Part shown: positions 1 through 11,827 of the stretch, piece by piece
How the letters are laid out: each line of letters begins with the position of its first letter
Position numbering within the stretch: position 1 is the stretch's first letter
DNA from: Siphonodentalium dalli
Taxonomy: Eukaryota > Mollusca > Scaphopoda > Gadilida > Siphonodentaliidae
Length of the DNA stretch: 64,000 nt
Direction: 5' to 3'
Assembly (NCBI GenBank): GCA_032622095.1
Contig: CP136061.1
Location: 8,088,447-8,152,446, forward strand
The notes under the pieces: model-generated
Seen by the model: the letters and a program-made list of their open reading frames with translations, nothing else
Database searches by the model: none
Told to the model about the DNA's origin: nothing
Position numbers and translations under genes: made by a program

Positions 1-62
1 AGAGAGATATAATTATATGTTGTTGTGAGAGAGAGAGAGAGATATATATAATTATATGTTGT

Positions 63-113
<51 letters not shown>

Positions 114-146
114 AAGAGATATATATAATTATATGTTGTTGTGATT
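1..146. repeat. GA-rich compound microsatellite
   Basis: GA/AG runs alternate with three copies of a short AT-rich block ending in attatatgttgttgtga. It is a simple-sequence tract cut by the window edge. Confidence 0.9.
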
Positions 147-1256
147 CAATATCGAGCCATTTTTATTCAGCACTTCGCACGATTTAAGACAACCAGAAAA
201 CCGCAAAAATTATACCAGACTGAGAAAACGCACATCTTTACAAAGAAGATAGAACACATTGAAAATATGTATCCCGAACAAATTTTATATACAAAGGTAT
301 GAGGCACTGTTTCAGTGGAATAGATGATAGAAAACTTCTTTTTCTCGATCATTTTCCAGTTTTGGACATTTAGATGAATAATTTTCGCGTTCTTGCCTTG
401 AAATGGTGGCTGATTTGAATGGCCAGGATGATTAGATTTTAAGCAGACCGATGCTTATAAATAAATGAAGAAATGACCTTAATTCCTTAATACTGGGTCT
501 TACTCTCCACTGCCCGGCCTCCAACAGATTCTGAACCAGGTAAGTATCAGTCGAAGATATTATTCCAATTAACCAGTAAACACACCTCTGTTTCACCAAA
601 TGAACCTTCGCTTACTCTACTATGGGTGTAAATCATGATTTTTTGCTGCCTGCAAACACCACTAAACATTCCACAAACCAATTTAAACTCTAATGTTCTA
701 CGACGAAGACCATTCTGGCACAATAAGTGTACCATGCGCATGACCGTTGTTTACGTGAGTTATAGTTTCCCTATCAAAGAAATTGATGAAAACAAACAAA
801 TAATAAAACAATTCAAATTGACCATGGAGCGTCAACATCAGAATCAGGATTCCAAAAACGAGAATAAAACCTGGAACATTTTATCTGATAAAAGTTAAAA
901 CAATCTACTGCGTGAAAAAAACCCCGTTTAAATAACTAAATTCTCAAAGAGAAATCGATCTTCTGTAGTATAGTCGTTGCGGTGATTTTGGAGGGTGAAC
1001 ATAGAATTTTTGTATAAAGCCAGTTTTGTAGTCATCTTGACCGGGAATGTTTGGACAACAATATATCCAAAAAACCGCTAAAATCCGCTTTGGGGAATTG
1101 TTTTTACAGTCATTTGAATACAGGGCGTTTCGTCATTATGCCACACAATTTCGTATTGCAGATACATACAACGGTTTACTTGTGTTAGCTCGCAAACCAC
1201 TTATGTGTGGCAAGTTCGCATGGATAAGTGTCATATGATGATACGATAGCATGATC
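147..1256. other. No gene recognised
   Basis: Only short open frames lie here (up to 87 codons) and none shows a known motif, signal peptide or splice structure. I see no clear inverted or tandem repeat. Confidence 0.5.
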
Positions 1257-1442
1257 CACTGGTAAGTCATATGTGCCCCCCCCACTGCATGGTAAGTCAT
1301 ATGTGCCCCCCCCCACTGCATGGTAAGTCATATGTGCCCCCCCCCCACTGCATGGTAAGTCATATGTGCCCCCCCCCCACTGCATGGTAAGTCATATGTG
1401 CCCCCCCCCCCCACTGCATGGTAAGTCATATGTGCCCCCCCA
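1257..1442. repeat. Six-copy minisatellite with variable C-runs
   Basis: Six copies of a unit with the constant part ggtaagtcatatgtg followed by a C-run and actgcat. The C-run lengths, left to right, are 8, 9, 10, 10, 12 and 7, so unit length drifts from 29 to 33 bp. Open frames across it on the minus strand are by-products of the repeat. Confidence 0.9.
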
Positions 1443-1959
1443 CTAATAAAGAGCGTTGAGTAGAACGGCAATGCATGCGCGCGCACCACACACAAAGAGC
1501 GTTCTACGAGCGTTGGACGACAACACCACAATAAGCCACGTGTGGGCTCCAGTAATAAAGAGCGTTATCATATAACGTCCTAACGCACTTCACTGCAGTT
1601 GTGTAAGCCACATGTCGCATTTTCCATTTATTTGGCATTGATCACTTCGATTTTATATCTCTAATTGTGAAAGAAGTATAAGTAGCTTTTTAGGAGTCGG
1701 ACACACGTTTCCCGTTGAACCCTAACTGTGACAACGTGCGCAGGAGATTTGTGCTAGAATGATTGTGTTGTTTTGGTTAATTTGATTGCTTCATTCATTG
1801 TTCTCGAGTTCTATTTCATTATTGCATATTTATTATCGCTCTATTTCATTTCTCAGGTTGCCGGAGAGATTTTACCGACACAAACATAAAGACACAAGAG
1901 ATTTGGTGTTTTCAGAAGCGAAACGATTACGATATGGTGCAACGCCAATCAATAAAGCA
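1443..1959. other. No gene recognised
   Basis: Contains scattered aataaagagcgtt repeats (near 1443, 1490 and 1553) and otherwise unique-looking sequence. No coding signal that I can support. Confidence 0.4.
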
Positions 1960-2589
1960 TAAGACTGTTTAATATGTGGATTTCATACTAGCGCTGATGT
2001 TATACAATCAGGTAGATCCACACGGATGAGTGAAGTAGAGACATTCCCTTTCAGGGACAAGCTCTTACAATGCTGTGCGCATTGACAGGATGCTTTAGCA
2101 TATATGGCGCGGAGAAGCGCCTGCAAGGATGCATTGACTTGGTAACAGCAGAGGCCGTTTACCACCACGGATGTCTGAATCGATTCTTGCAAGGCAAGGA
2201 TGTGAATCAAACCGAGAAAGGAAAAGCAGGTCGAAGATCAGATCAGGGTATGCAACATTGGTTCGAAAAGATTTGTACTTGGCTCGAGGCAGAGCTGGTT
2301 CTGAATTATACACTGTTAGTGAGTTAAATTCCAGAATGGTTGAATTCGCCGGCGAGTCAGAGGTTTATACTATTTATAAATGTTTGAAAGGTATCTCAGC
2401 GGAATACTATGCTGAATTAACTTTATTCGCTGAGGTTAAGCGAAGGATGTCGTTTGTTTTCGAAATATGGCCAAATTCATTATAAACGAAAAGTGGTACA
2501 GTGATAAAAAAACAGGATCTAGATGCCGAAGCAGACAGAGTTTTTTTGTTTGCAGCAAGAATGTTTGCCTTTACTACGGTTGAGAATTA

Positions 2590-2756
2590 GGTTAAGTTTG
2601 CGTATTTTCTAGTTAAGTTCTTAGAATATAATTTTATCCATTCGCTATTTACTATTATTTTAGGATGTGTGCCATGTTTGTATTGTAAGCGCATTGAAAC
2701 TAATTTATTGTATAATGCGCTCTAAATGTATCTATAATAATAATAATAATAATAAA
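2590..2756 (+). mobile_element. 5'-truncated LINE/SINE 3' tail
   Basis: The stretch ends with tgtaagcgcattgaaac, then ataatgcgctctaaatgta, then an (ATA)n tract. Paired GCGC motifs before a short trinucleotide tail are the usual 3' end of L2/CR1-type LINEs and the SINEs that share their tails. It interrupts the pseudogene between its MAKFIINEKWYSD segment and its NVDHN segment. No coding part is left. Confidence 0.5.
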
Positions 2757-3436
2757 AACACAAATAAGGGAGGCCGATTACAGTCGCGAATCGTACCCAT
2801 CCAGTGACGATATATCTAGTATTATTAGTCAGGGGCGAAATGCAAAGCCTAATAAATTCCGTCCGATGTCAAACAGAATAGCATCGGCCATTTCATTGTG
2901 CAGGGCGCGCTTCCATGTTCGGTTATAATACCAACGCTGTTTGGACTGGGCGTAGAAATGGACCACGTATGTGGTTCCAAATGGCTAGTGAACGGGTTAT
3001 CCCGGTTGGGATTCTCTGTTACCCACGATCAAGTTGATAGGTACAAGTAATCCGTCATTCAGACCAAAACGCCCAGTCAAATACTAACTAACTATGCACC
3101 CGATGCCTTCGTTCAGTGGGTGGCCGATAATGTCGACCACAACATAGCAACTCTGGGTGGCAGTTGGACCTTTCATGGAATGGGGATGGTTGCAATATCT
3201 GCACCCATGAATCAAACAGCACTAAACACGAAGTCGCGTGTGATCATGAGACAAAAGCGGTTGATGGTTGCTGAGCTCGTGAAGGATAAAGGAGTGTCCA
3301 TCGCTCAATGTGTTGATGTTATTGGCAAAGGAAAATAGTGATTTCGATTAGATGGTTAGTTTGCAAACCTGGTTTGATGAGCATGAGCCCTTTGATGCCA
3401 ATGAGAAGAAACTCCGTTCGCTGTCATCGGGGTTAA

Positions 3437-3876
3437 CCCTTTACCCAACAAACCGGCCAAAAACGCCCAAATAAAGCTTCAACAGCCTAAAATATCTTCG
3501 GTCTGTCTCAATAACACCATACAAATATGGATATCATTGGAACCGGTTCATCGACCACATTGTGATGGTTACAGTTATGCCCTGTGCCAATGCATTCTCT
3601 TATATATGCGAGGCGACCTATAAGAGAATGCATTGGCCTAAAACAATTATTTTTTAAACACTTTTTACCATTTTTTCTTACATTCTTTAACAATTTTATA
3701 ATTTTTTCTTACATTTTTTAACAATTTTTATAATATTTTTCTACATTCTCTGACAATTTTATCATTTTTAATATGTGTTAAGCCAATGCATTCTCTTATA
3801 TATGCGAGGCGACCTATGGTCGACTCGCATATATAAGAGAATGCATTGGCACAGGGCCGTTCTGTTGGGTAAAGGG
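3437..3876. mobile_element. TTAA-flanked MITE with hairpin modules, copy 1
   Basis: A 440-bp element bounded by TTAA at 3433-3436 and 3877-3880. Its terminal inverted repeats begin CCCTTTACCCAACA and continue through a CGGCC motif. TTAA target sites with CCC-starting termini are the signature of piggyBac-type transposition. Inside lie two long palindromic modules (about 3589-3637, shortened, and 3782-3850, full) built from GCCAATGCATTCTCTTATAT and its complement, separated by an AT-rich spacer. No coding capacity. It is inserted in the dead gene at 1960-5320. Confidence 0.85.
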
Positions 3877-5320
3877 TTAACGTCCAATGGAACTGATGGC
3901 GTGAATTGTTCCGATTCTGAGAGTGTTGGCCAAACAATCCAGAGAAAACTTGACAATATGAGCATCACTGAGGCATCAATTAAAAGGAAAGATAATATAA
4001 AATCTCGGGCTTCGAGTTGATAACGACCGAGTTTAATTCAATCCAACTCTGTTGTTGTTCTCACGACTGATACTATCGCCCAGCGTGAGGAAAGTATGGT
4101 GACGTTTTCTTCTTAAGAATTGACGACCATACCAACTTCTCCGTTCAAAGATCAATCAATGCGAAAATCAACAAAAGCACAGTTAGCGAAGGCTCTGACT
4201 GATTCCGTTCAGGAGGTCGAATATTCCCAGAAGGGAATTGCGGCCGCTCTTGGCGGCGGAGCTCTTCTACATAGAGTGAAGTGGATCAAAAACTAAACAT
4301 ACAAAGAAGTAGCCACTCAATATCAGAAGTACGTCCGAACAAAGTATGGCTCGAGTTGCATCGTGTTTGGTGGTTATGGTCATAGCCCGTCTATTAAAGA
4401 TCACAAGCACTGCCGGCAATCTGGCAAAACATGTGCCGAAGTTCGGGTCACTGAAACAACAGAAGTCCATTAACTTGTTTGGGCGCCTCTCATCGGACGA
4501 TGGGCAATGCAGTTCAAAACAGCAGCGGTGATGCAGATACTCTTGATATTTTGTCATGCCCTAGAGTTTGCATCACATAGAAGAAACGTCAGAGTTATCT
4601 CGGCCGACATATTTTTCCAATCTGATGCTAGGAAATCTGGCAAAGGCAGTGCTGCCATATGGCGAATCGGTGACATCGTGCGCAAGGCTGGACAACTCAC
4701 AACATATCCTGTTTGCACATGCTTGGGGAGGCTGTGACACAACCTCTGCAATATTCGGACATGGGAAAACAAGTATCGTCAGAAAGATAAACGAGTAAAA
4801 TTCGCAAAATATCATCACTCATGCAGGAGTATAGTGCTAATCAGAAAGACATTGGAGGGGCCGGCACGCGGCTTTTCGTTGTAGTTGTAAGAAAGAAGAC
4901 TCAATAAAAAATACACATCGTATGCGAAGTTTGTGGATATGGTATCTTCTAGCAAAACTGCATTAGAGCTCCAAAAACTCCACCAACAGCACGAGCGGCA
5001 TACTATCACAGTCACAGAGTTCATCTCCAGTTGATGATTTGGAGAACATTAAATAACGTCGTATTGCATGCTGAGAGATGGGGTTGGAAACTTCGTAGTG
5101 CGGATCTTGCTTCAGTCAATACTGACCAGAATGCAGCCCCAGACGAATTGCTTATACGGTGCAAGTGTAAGCTGTCATCAAAAAACCATGTGACACCAAT
5201 GTGTGTACATGTCGCAAACATGGTCTGTCTGAAATGTGTTATCGCTTGTGGAGATTGCCGTGGAGAGGGCTGCGTGAATTCAGAAGAGGTTCTTATAGGA
5301 GATGTCGAGGGTGATGTCTG

Positions 5321-7419
5321 AGTATATTGATATATATGACACACAAGTGCCGAAACCATGAAGCATTTCTTATTCTGGTCATCACTGGCCGATTTCGATC
5401 AACAAAATAAACAAAAGAAATAATTGTCAATTTGGCGACCATTTTGGTGGCCATCTTTTGACTCTCTGTGACCGATATTTGGTCAATGTGACTCCAGTGG
5501 AATCCTCTGTCAAACGTGATGACATTTGATCGATGGCAATCTCATTACCCCTTCGTCAAAACGGACTAATGCTGATTGGGGAATATTTCTAATATTTGGA
5601 CGCCATCTTGAACGCCATCTTGAATCCTGAATTTTCTCCAATCGGATTTTAGCGGATTTTGGATATGTTATTCCTGATACTTTTCCACCCAAAATGAGAC
5701 TAAAACCAGCTTTTTCTAGGTTCAACCTCCCGATGACCACACTATAACCTAATCGGAGAATACCAAGAATGTGTATCAATATATACACTCATGACAACGG
5801 GCCATGAGTTGAACAGTACTACCAATGACAAGCTTAATGGCGATTATGGTCAAAAAACGCCCACTACTTTTATGATCTGGAAGGAACATAACACAAAGTG
5901 CTTAAGAATTGTTATCGCAGAATGAATTGTTTTGAGAGTTGTTCCCGTTATGGAATATGCATGGAACGAGATCAAGTTTAATACCTAAAAGTCCATAAAG
6001 TTTTTTTTTGTTTTCTTCTTTTTTTTTAGCCTTGCATGGGTACAATTTAGTATAGTAAATCTCGTTTAATATCGGCCGTAATAAGACTCAGATTTTCTCT
6101 TCATGAGCCTATCACCAAACCGTCACCAAGGAACATATACATTTTAGTAAACACATACGGTGCTGTAGATATTCAAAAACGGCACAACCGTGAACTTCTA
6201 ATATGAATTTCTACCTTCTTAACCCAAGAAAATAAGTATGCTCTTCCGTGATATCGAAAAGGTGATACCCGAGTGAATATCCAAGATTAATACACATGTA
6301 CATCAACAATTAGCTGTTAATATATAGAATAGCGATCTTCCAATCTTCGAACTTGACAGAATTCCTATTACCCATACAAAACAGTGGGGTCCAAAATGAG
6401 CCTGTTCAAATTAACCCTCTCTCAAGTGAGTAAGTAAACATACTCAAAGTGCTAATTGGCTGAACAATTATTACCCAGTTACATTGATGGTGGTGTTAAA
6501 TAGAATGGTATTTTATAGCCATTGTCTATAGTATATGCAACAAGATGTAGATGCAATCGAACTCCAAAACAAATCAGCAGTCATCTTAGGTCTGTTTATT
6601 CTGACCTCAAACATTTCCTTTATGACTATATATCGGTGGAATTCTCAATAAGAATTACCATTCGAATTACTATACACACAATACTTAACTTGCAGTCCTT
6701 TGGTCATCAACCGGGCTGCATCATTACTGAGGCTGGAATCCAGCGACGCCGGCTGTGGACGGATGGCTGTTGGTGAGGTAACGAAGGAACACAATTTTGA
6801 ATGACCCGCAGACGAAAAAAGGCGCATCTACTCGCTACATCGCCCCTCCAATCACCAATATTAACTAGTTGTCATCTTCCAACCGCTCGACTTCGGTCCT
6901 CGCCTTGAAGCGACGTTGATAACTTCCAACTGTTCGTCAATGCGATCCTATAGTTATATCCGTTCGTGAATCAAAACGCTTCAATAAAAATCTAACTTTT
7001 CAGGCAGTTTGTTATTGTTGGGACATCGCCAGGTATGTTATGGGAACAGAACACAATAAAAGAGCACAAAATAAATAACCGCTCGCTGCGACTCTCTAGG
7101 TGCGAATGACCCTGGTCCAATCAGCACGGATTGACATTACCTCACACAATCCGCGCTGAGTACGTCTTCTACGCGCACTCATGCGCTAGAAGCGTTCCAA
7201 AATAACCGGAAAAAACCCAATATCTATAAATAAAACGCCCAGCGAACCATAGCTATCTAGGATCTCTAGGACAGTATACACGCGGCGCGCGTAATGATAT
7301 ATACCGTATAATAATTTTTAATAATCAAACAGTAACATATATAATACATTGTATTTGCGAACTGTTTTCTGTTTTTACAAATACAATTTATAAAAAAAAG
7401 GAGATATGGGGTAACTATA
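5321..7419. other. No gene recognised
   Basis: About 2.1 kb of mixed, mostly AT-rich sequence with only short open frames (under 95 codons). Nothing I recognise at protein level, no tandem array and no clear terminal repeats. A GC-richer patch lies at 6840-7300. Confidence 0.4.
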
Positions 7420-7423
7420 TTAA

Positions 7424-7868
7424 CCCTTTACCCAACAGAACGGCCCTGTGCCAATGCATTCTCTTATATATGCGAGTCGACCATAGGTCGCCTCGCATAT
7501 ATAAGAGAATGCATTGGCTTAACACATATTAAAAATGATAAAATTGTCAAAGAATGTAGAAAAATATTATAAAAATTGTTAAAAAATGTACGAAAAAATT
7601 ATAAAATTGTTTAAGAATGTAAGAAAAAATGGTAAAAAGTGTTAAAAAAAACAATTGTTTTAGGCCAATGCATTCTCTTATATATGCGAGGCGACCTATG
7701 GTCGACTCGCAAATATAAGAGAATGCATTGGCACAGGTCATAACTGTAACCATCACAATGTGGTCAATGAACCGGTTCCAATGATATCCATATTTGTATG
7801 GTGTTATTGAGACAGATAGAAGATATTTTAGGCTGTTGAAGCTTTATTTGGGCGTTTTTGGCCGTTTT
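7424..7868. mobile_element. TTAA MITE with hairpin modules, copy 2 (truncated, inverted)
   Basis: TTAA at 7420-7423 is followed by CCCTTTACCCAACAGAACGG and the hairpin modules (about 7451-7516 and 7664-7732), so it runs opposite to the 3437 copy. The other end stops after gcgtttttggccgtttt without the rest of the terminal repeat or a second TTAA, where a 33-bp tandem repeat begins. Confidence 0.8.
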
Positions 7869-7960
7869 AGGTAGAGTATGTAACTTTTATGAATGTCTCA
7901 TTGGTAGAGTATGTAACTTTTATGAATGTCTCATTGGTAAAGTATGTAACTTTTATGACC
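7869..7960. repeat. 33-bp tandem repeat, three copies
   Basis: Unit ggtagagtatgtaactttta plus 13 more bases, repeated almost exactly and ending within the third copy. It starts exactly where the MITE at 7424 is cut off. Confidence 0.85.
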
Positions 7961-8354
7961 GCGTTACTTTCGGTATTTATAGGTATGAAAAATGGCTGGG
8001 CCACTCTTAAAGATTTTATTTCGGGAACACAATCCATAATATAACAGCTAACATTGCTGATGAAATATGTCTCAGTTGGAAAGTAGACTAAATTGTCGTA
8101 TTGCGAAGTTGTGGGGTGTATTTAATCCGATTGGTATATTTTTGTATCCATTGATAGGCTTTCTGGTGTTAAAATCGTGTGTGAATGAGAAACCTTCAGT
8201 AGTTGTGGTCATAATTTGAAGAATTAGTTATTTTAACGGAATTCCGAAGTGGTACATTCATGAAACCAATATATGTTATATTAAATAATTATATGCCTAT
8301 ATAATAACATGATCTTGAGGGCGTTACCATTTCTAACTATTGTTTTCTTGTATC
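7961..8354. other. No gene recognised
   Basis: AT-rich sequence just upstream of the LINE reverse-transcriptase relic. It may be decayed upstream LINE sequence, but I cannot align it to an endonuclease domain. Confidence 0.3.
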
Positions 8355-8555
8355 TAACTATCGCCCAATATCATTATTGAGCTGCGTATCAAAAACCTAC
8401 GAAAAGTGCACATATAAATACCTTTCGTCGTATCTTGACAAAAACAATTTGCTTTTTATTTACTAATCTGGGTTCACTCTCAATGGCAACGCATATAACT
8501 TGATTAAATCATATTTAGAATCCATGCAACACAGTCATGATTGATAGTGCTAGCT
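8355..8555 (+). pseudogene. LINE ORF2 relic: reverse transcriptase N-terminal part
   Basis: From about 8355 the frame reads NYRPISLLSCVSKTYEK, the fingers motif of non-LTR reverse transcriptases. It is followed by KYLSSYLDKNNLL, a stop codon where a Gln is expected before SGF, and then LIKSYLES. The segment between SGF and the SYL motif is much shorter than in intact elements, so there is an internal deletion. After one frameshift it continues into IDSASSEWRGVSAGV at 8540, where intact enzymes carry S-E-W...GVPQGS. The style is that of the jockey/CR1 group. This is the 5' part of a relic continued at 11387, 11958, 12396 and 14345. Confidence 0.8.
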
Positions 8556-11398
8556 CCGAATGGCGGGGTGTATCAGCAGGGGTACGATTCCCCGAATGGC
8601 GGGGTGTATCAGCAGGGGTACGATTCCCCGAATGGCGGGGTGTATCAGCAGGGGTACGATTCTCCGAATGGCGGGGTGTATCAGCAGGGGTACGATTCTC
8701 CGAATGGCGGGGTGTATCAGCAGGGGTACGATTCTCCGAATGGCGGGGTGTATCAGCAAGGGTACGATTCTCCGAATGGCGGGGTGTATCAGCAGGGGTA
8801 CGATTCTCCGAATGGCGGGGTGTATCAGCAGGGGTACGATTCTCCGAATGGCGGGGTGTATCAGCAGGGGTACGATTCTCCGAATGGCGGGGTGTATCAG
8901 CAGGGGTACGATTCTCCGAATGGCGGGGTGTATCAGCAGGGGTACGATTCTCCGAATGGCGGGGTGTATCAGCAGGGGTACGATTCCCCGAATGGCGAGG
9001 TGTATCAGCAGGGGTACGATTCCCCGAATGGCGGGGTGTATCAGCAGGGGTACGATTCCCCGAATGGCGGGGTGTATCAGCAGGGGTACGATTCTCCGAA
9101 TGGCGGGGTGTATCAGCAGGGGTTCGATTCTCCGAATGGCGGGGTGTATCAGCAGGGGTACGATTCCCCGAATGGCGGGGTGTATCAGCAGGGGTACGAT
9201 TCTCCGAATGGCGGGGTGTATCAGCAGGGGTTCGATTCTCCGAATGGCGGGGTGTATCAGCAGGGGTACGATTCTCCGAATGGCGGGGTGTATCAGCAGG
9301 GGTACGATTCTCCGAATGGCGGGGTGTATCAGCAGGGGTACGATTCTCCGAATGGCGGGGTGTATCAACAGGGGTACGATTCTCCGAATGGCGGGGTGTA
9401 TTAGCAGGGGTACGATTCTCCGAATGGCGGGGTGTATCAGCAGGGGTACGATTCTCCGAATGGCGGGGTGTATCAGCAGGGGTACGATTCTCCGAATGGC
9501 GGGGTGTATCAGCAGGGGTACGATTCTCCGAATGGCGGGGTGTATCAGCAGGGGTACGATTCTCCGAATGGCGGGGTGTATCAGCAGGGGTACGATTCTC
9601 CGAATGGCGGGGTGTATCAGCAGGGGTACGATTCTCCGAATGGCGGGGTGTATCAGCAGGGGTACGATTCTCCGAATGGCGGGGTGTATCAGCAGGGGTA
9701 CGATTCTCCGAATGGCGGGGTGTATCAGCAGGGGTACGATTCCCCGAATGGCGGGGTGTATCAGCAGGGGTACGATTCTCCGAATGGCGGGGTGTATCAG
9801 TAGGGGTACGATTCTCCGAATGGCGGGGTGTATCAGCAGGGGTACGATTCTCCGAATGGCGGGGTGTATCAGCAGGGGTACGATTCTCCGAATGGCGGGG
9901 TGTATCAGCAGAGGTACGATTCCCCGAATGGCGGGGTGTATCAGCAGGGGTACGATTCTCCGAATGGCGGGGTGTATCAGCAGGGGTACGATTCTCCGAA
10001 TGGCGGGGTGTATCAGCAGGGGTACGATTCTCCGAATGGCGGGGTGTATCAGCAGGGGTACGATTCTCCGAATGGCGGGGTGTATCAGCAGGGGTACGAT
10101 TCTCCGAATGGCGGGGTGTATCAGCAGGGGTACGATTCTCCGAATGGCGGGGTGTATCAGCAGGGGTACGATTCTCCGAATGGCGGGGTGTATCAGCAGG
10201 GGTACGATTCCCCGAATGGCGGGGTGTATCAGCAGGGGTACGATTCTCCGAATGGCGGGGTGTATCAGCAGGGGTACGATTCTCCGAATGGCGGGGTGTA
10301 TCAGCAGGGGTACGATTCTCCGAATGGCGGGGTGTATCAGCAGGGGTACGATTCTCCGAATGGCGGGGTGTATCAGCAGGGGTACGATTCTCCGAATGGC
10401 GGGGTGTATCAGCAGGGGTACGATTCTCCGAATGGCGGGGTGTATCAGCAGGGGTACGATTCTCCGAATGGCGGGGTGTATCAGCAGGGGTACGATTCTC
10501 CGAATGGCGGGGTGTATCAGCAGGGGTACGATTCTCCGAATGGCGGGGTGTATCAGCAGGGGTACGATTCTCCGAATGGCGGGGTGTATCAGCAGGGGTA
10601 CGATTCTCCGAATGGCGAGGTGTATCAGCAGGGGTACGATTCCCCGAATGGCGAGGTGTATCAGCAGGGGTACGATTCCCCGAATGGCGGGGTGTATCAG
10701 CAGGGGTACGATTCTCCGAATGGCGGGGTGTATCAGCAGGGGTTCGATTCTCCGAATGGCGGGGTGTATCAGCAGGGGTTCGATTCTCCGAATGGCGGGG
10801 TGTATCAGCAGGGGTACGATTCTCCGAATGGCGGGGTGTATCAGCAGGGGTACGATTCTCCGAATGGCGGGGTGTATCAGCAGGGGTACGATTCTCCGAA
10901 TGGCGGGGTGTATCAGCAGGGGTACGATTCTCCGAATGGCGGGGTGTATCAGTAGGGGTACGATTCTCCGAATAGCGGGGTGTATCAGCAGGGGTACGAT
11001 TCTCCGAATGGCGGGGTGTATCAGCAGGGGTACGATTCTCCGAATGGCGGGGTGTATCAGCAGGGGTACGATTCTCCGAATGGCGGGGTGTATCAGCAGG
11101 GGTACGATTCTCCGAATGGCGGGGTGTATCAGCAGGGGTACGATTCTTCGAATGGCGGGGTGTATCAGCAGGGGTACGATTCTTCGAATGGCGGGGTGTA
11201 TCAGCAGGGGTACGATTCTCCGAATGGCGGGGTGTATCAGCAGGGTACGATTCTCCGAATGGCGGGGTGTATCAGCAGGGGTACGATTCTCCGAATGGCG
11301 GGGTGTATCAGCAGGGGTACGATTCTCCGAATGGCGGGGTGTATCAGCAGGGGTACGATTCTCCGAATGGCGGGGTGTATCAGCAGGGGTACGATTGT
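8556..11398 (+). repeat. 36-bp tandem array, 79 units, derived from RT coding sequence
   Basis: The unit starts ccgaatggcggggtgtatca. By position, 74 units from 8556 to 11220 are all exactly 36 bp; then one 35-bp unit (one G lost near 11243) and four more follow. Because 36 is divisible by three, frames stay open: SEWRGVSAGVRF, MAGCISRGTILR, YDSPNGGVYQQG, and LLIHPAIRRIVP on the minus strand. The first unit is fused in frame to LINE RT sequence (IDSAS-SEWRGVSAGV) and the last ends four bases before the FADD motif. The open frames are therefore by-products of the repeat, not a gene. Variation is limited to a few sites (tcc/tcg-type C/T changes, tac/ttc, ggg/gag and TAG stops at 9401, 9800 and 10952). 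Confidence 0.95.
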
Positions 11399-11430
11399 TT
11401 TGCAGACGATACTTCAATATATATATATGT
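11387..11430 (+). pseudogene. LINE ORF2 relic: RT catalytic FADD motif
   Basis: Directly after the last array unit the sequence encodes CFADDTSIY, the motif C (x-A-D-D) of non-LTR reverse transcriptases. An extra T in a TTTT run puts it one frame off the RT frame of the array; removing that base in thought would read straight from G-V-R-L into F-A-D-D. All sequence normally lying between the GVPQGS motif and FADD is missing. A TA/TG microsatellite follows at 11417. Confidence 0.8.
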
Positions 11431-11577
11431 GTGTGTATTGAAAATAAAATCCAACATTAGCTGCAGAAATCATGAATAATGACATTCCAACTGTTGTGAA
11501 ATGGAAAACGAGGTTAGTAAAATTTAATCCTTTGCGGCTCCCGTCATGAAATGGTTAAACAACAACTCAACTGTCAA

Positions 11578-11757
11578 ACAGTCACTAATGTCAACCAGTC
11601 GCTAATGTCAACCAGTCACTAAGGTCAACCAGTCACTAATGCCAACCAGTCGCTAATGTCAACCAGTCACTAATGTCAACCAGGCACTAATGTCAACCAG
11701 TCACTAATGTCAACCAGTCACCAATGTCAACCAGTCACTAATGTCAACCAGGTACTA
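11578..11757. repeat. 17-bp tandem repeat, about 11 copies
   Basis: Unit gtcaaccagtcactaat with single-base variants (cgctaat, aaggtca, gccaacc). It lies inside the LINE relic between the FADD and thumb segments. Confidence 0.9.
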
Positions 11758-11827
11758 ATGAACTGGGGCCATCTTATAGAACTATATAGAACCAATAACA
11801 TTTGCATAGAGAAGGTTCTTATCATCT

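Larger units (their letters stand above)
1960..5320 (+). pseudogene. Decayed multi-copy invertebrate ORF (PIN/FEN-like, Cys-rich C-terminus)
   Basis: Successive plus-strand fragments in changing frames match, from memory, a large uncharacterised protein present in many copies in cnidarian and molluscan genomes. In order: a Cys motif CIICG (about 1971) with IDLVTAEAVYHHGC; ELYTVSELNSRMVEF and FAEV (2310-2450); MAKFIINEKWYSD (2466); NVDHNIATLGGSWTFHGMG (3127-3185); GYGHSPSIKDHKHC (about 4372-4415); NSSGDADTL (about 4515); HAWGGCDTTSAIFGHGK (about 4718-4768); LPPTARAAYY (about 4980); and a Cys-rich end with CGDCRGEGC (5250-5276). The DAD and GCDTTS motifs suggest a PIN/FEN-like nuclease fold, but that is inference. 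Frameshifts, stops, a LINE-type tail and a MITE show it is dead. Family identity is fairly sure; function and any transposon link are not known to me. Confidence 0.65.

Noticed and set aside
8537-11460. Frames of up to 966 codons with 12-residue repeats as real repetitive proteins
   Set aside because: All follow from one 36-bp repeat divisible by three. The only biologically matching frame is the RT frame at the array start, and it has stops and a frameshift.
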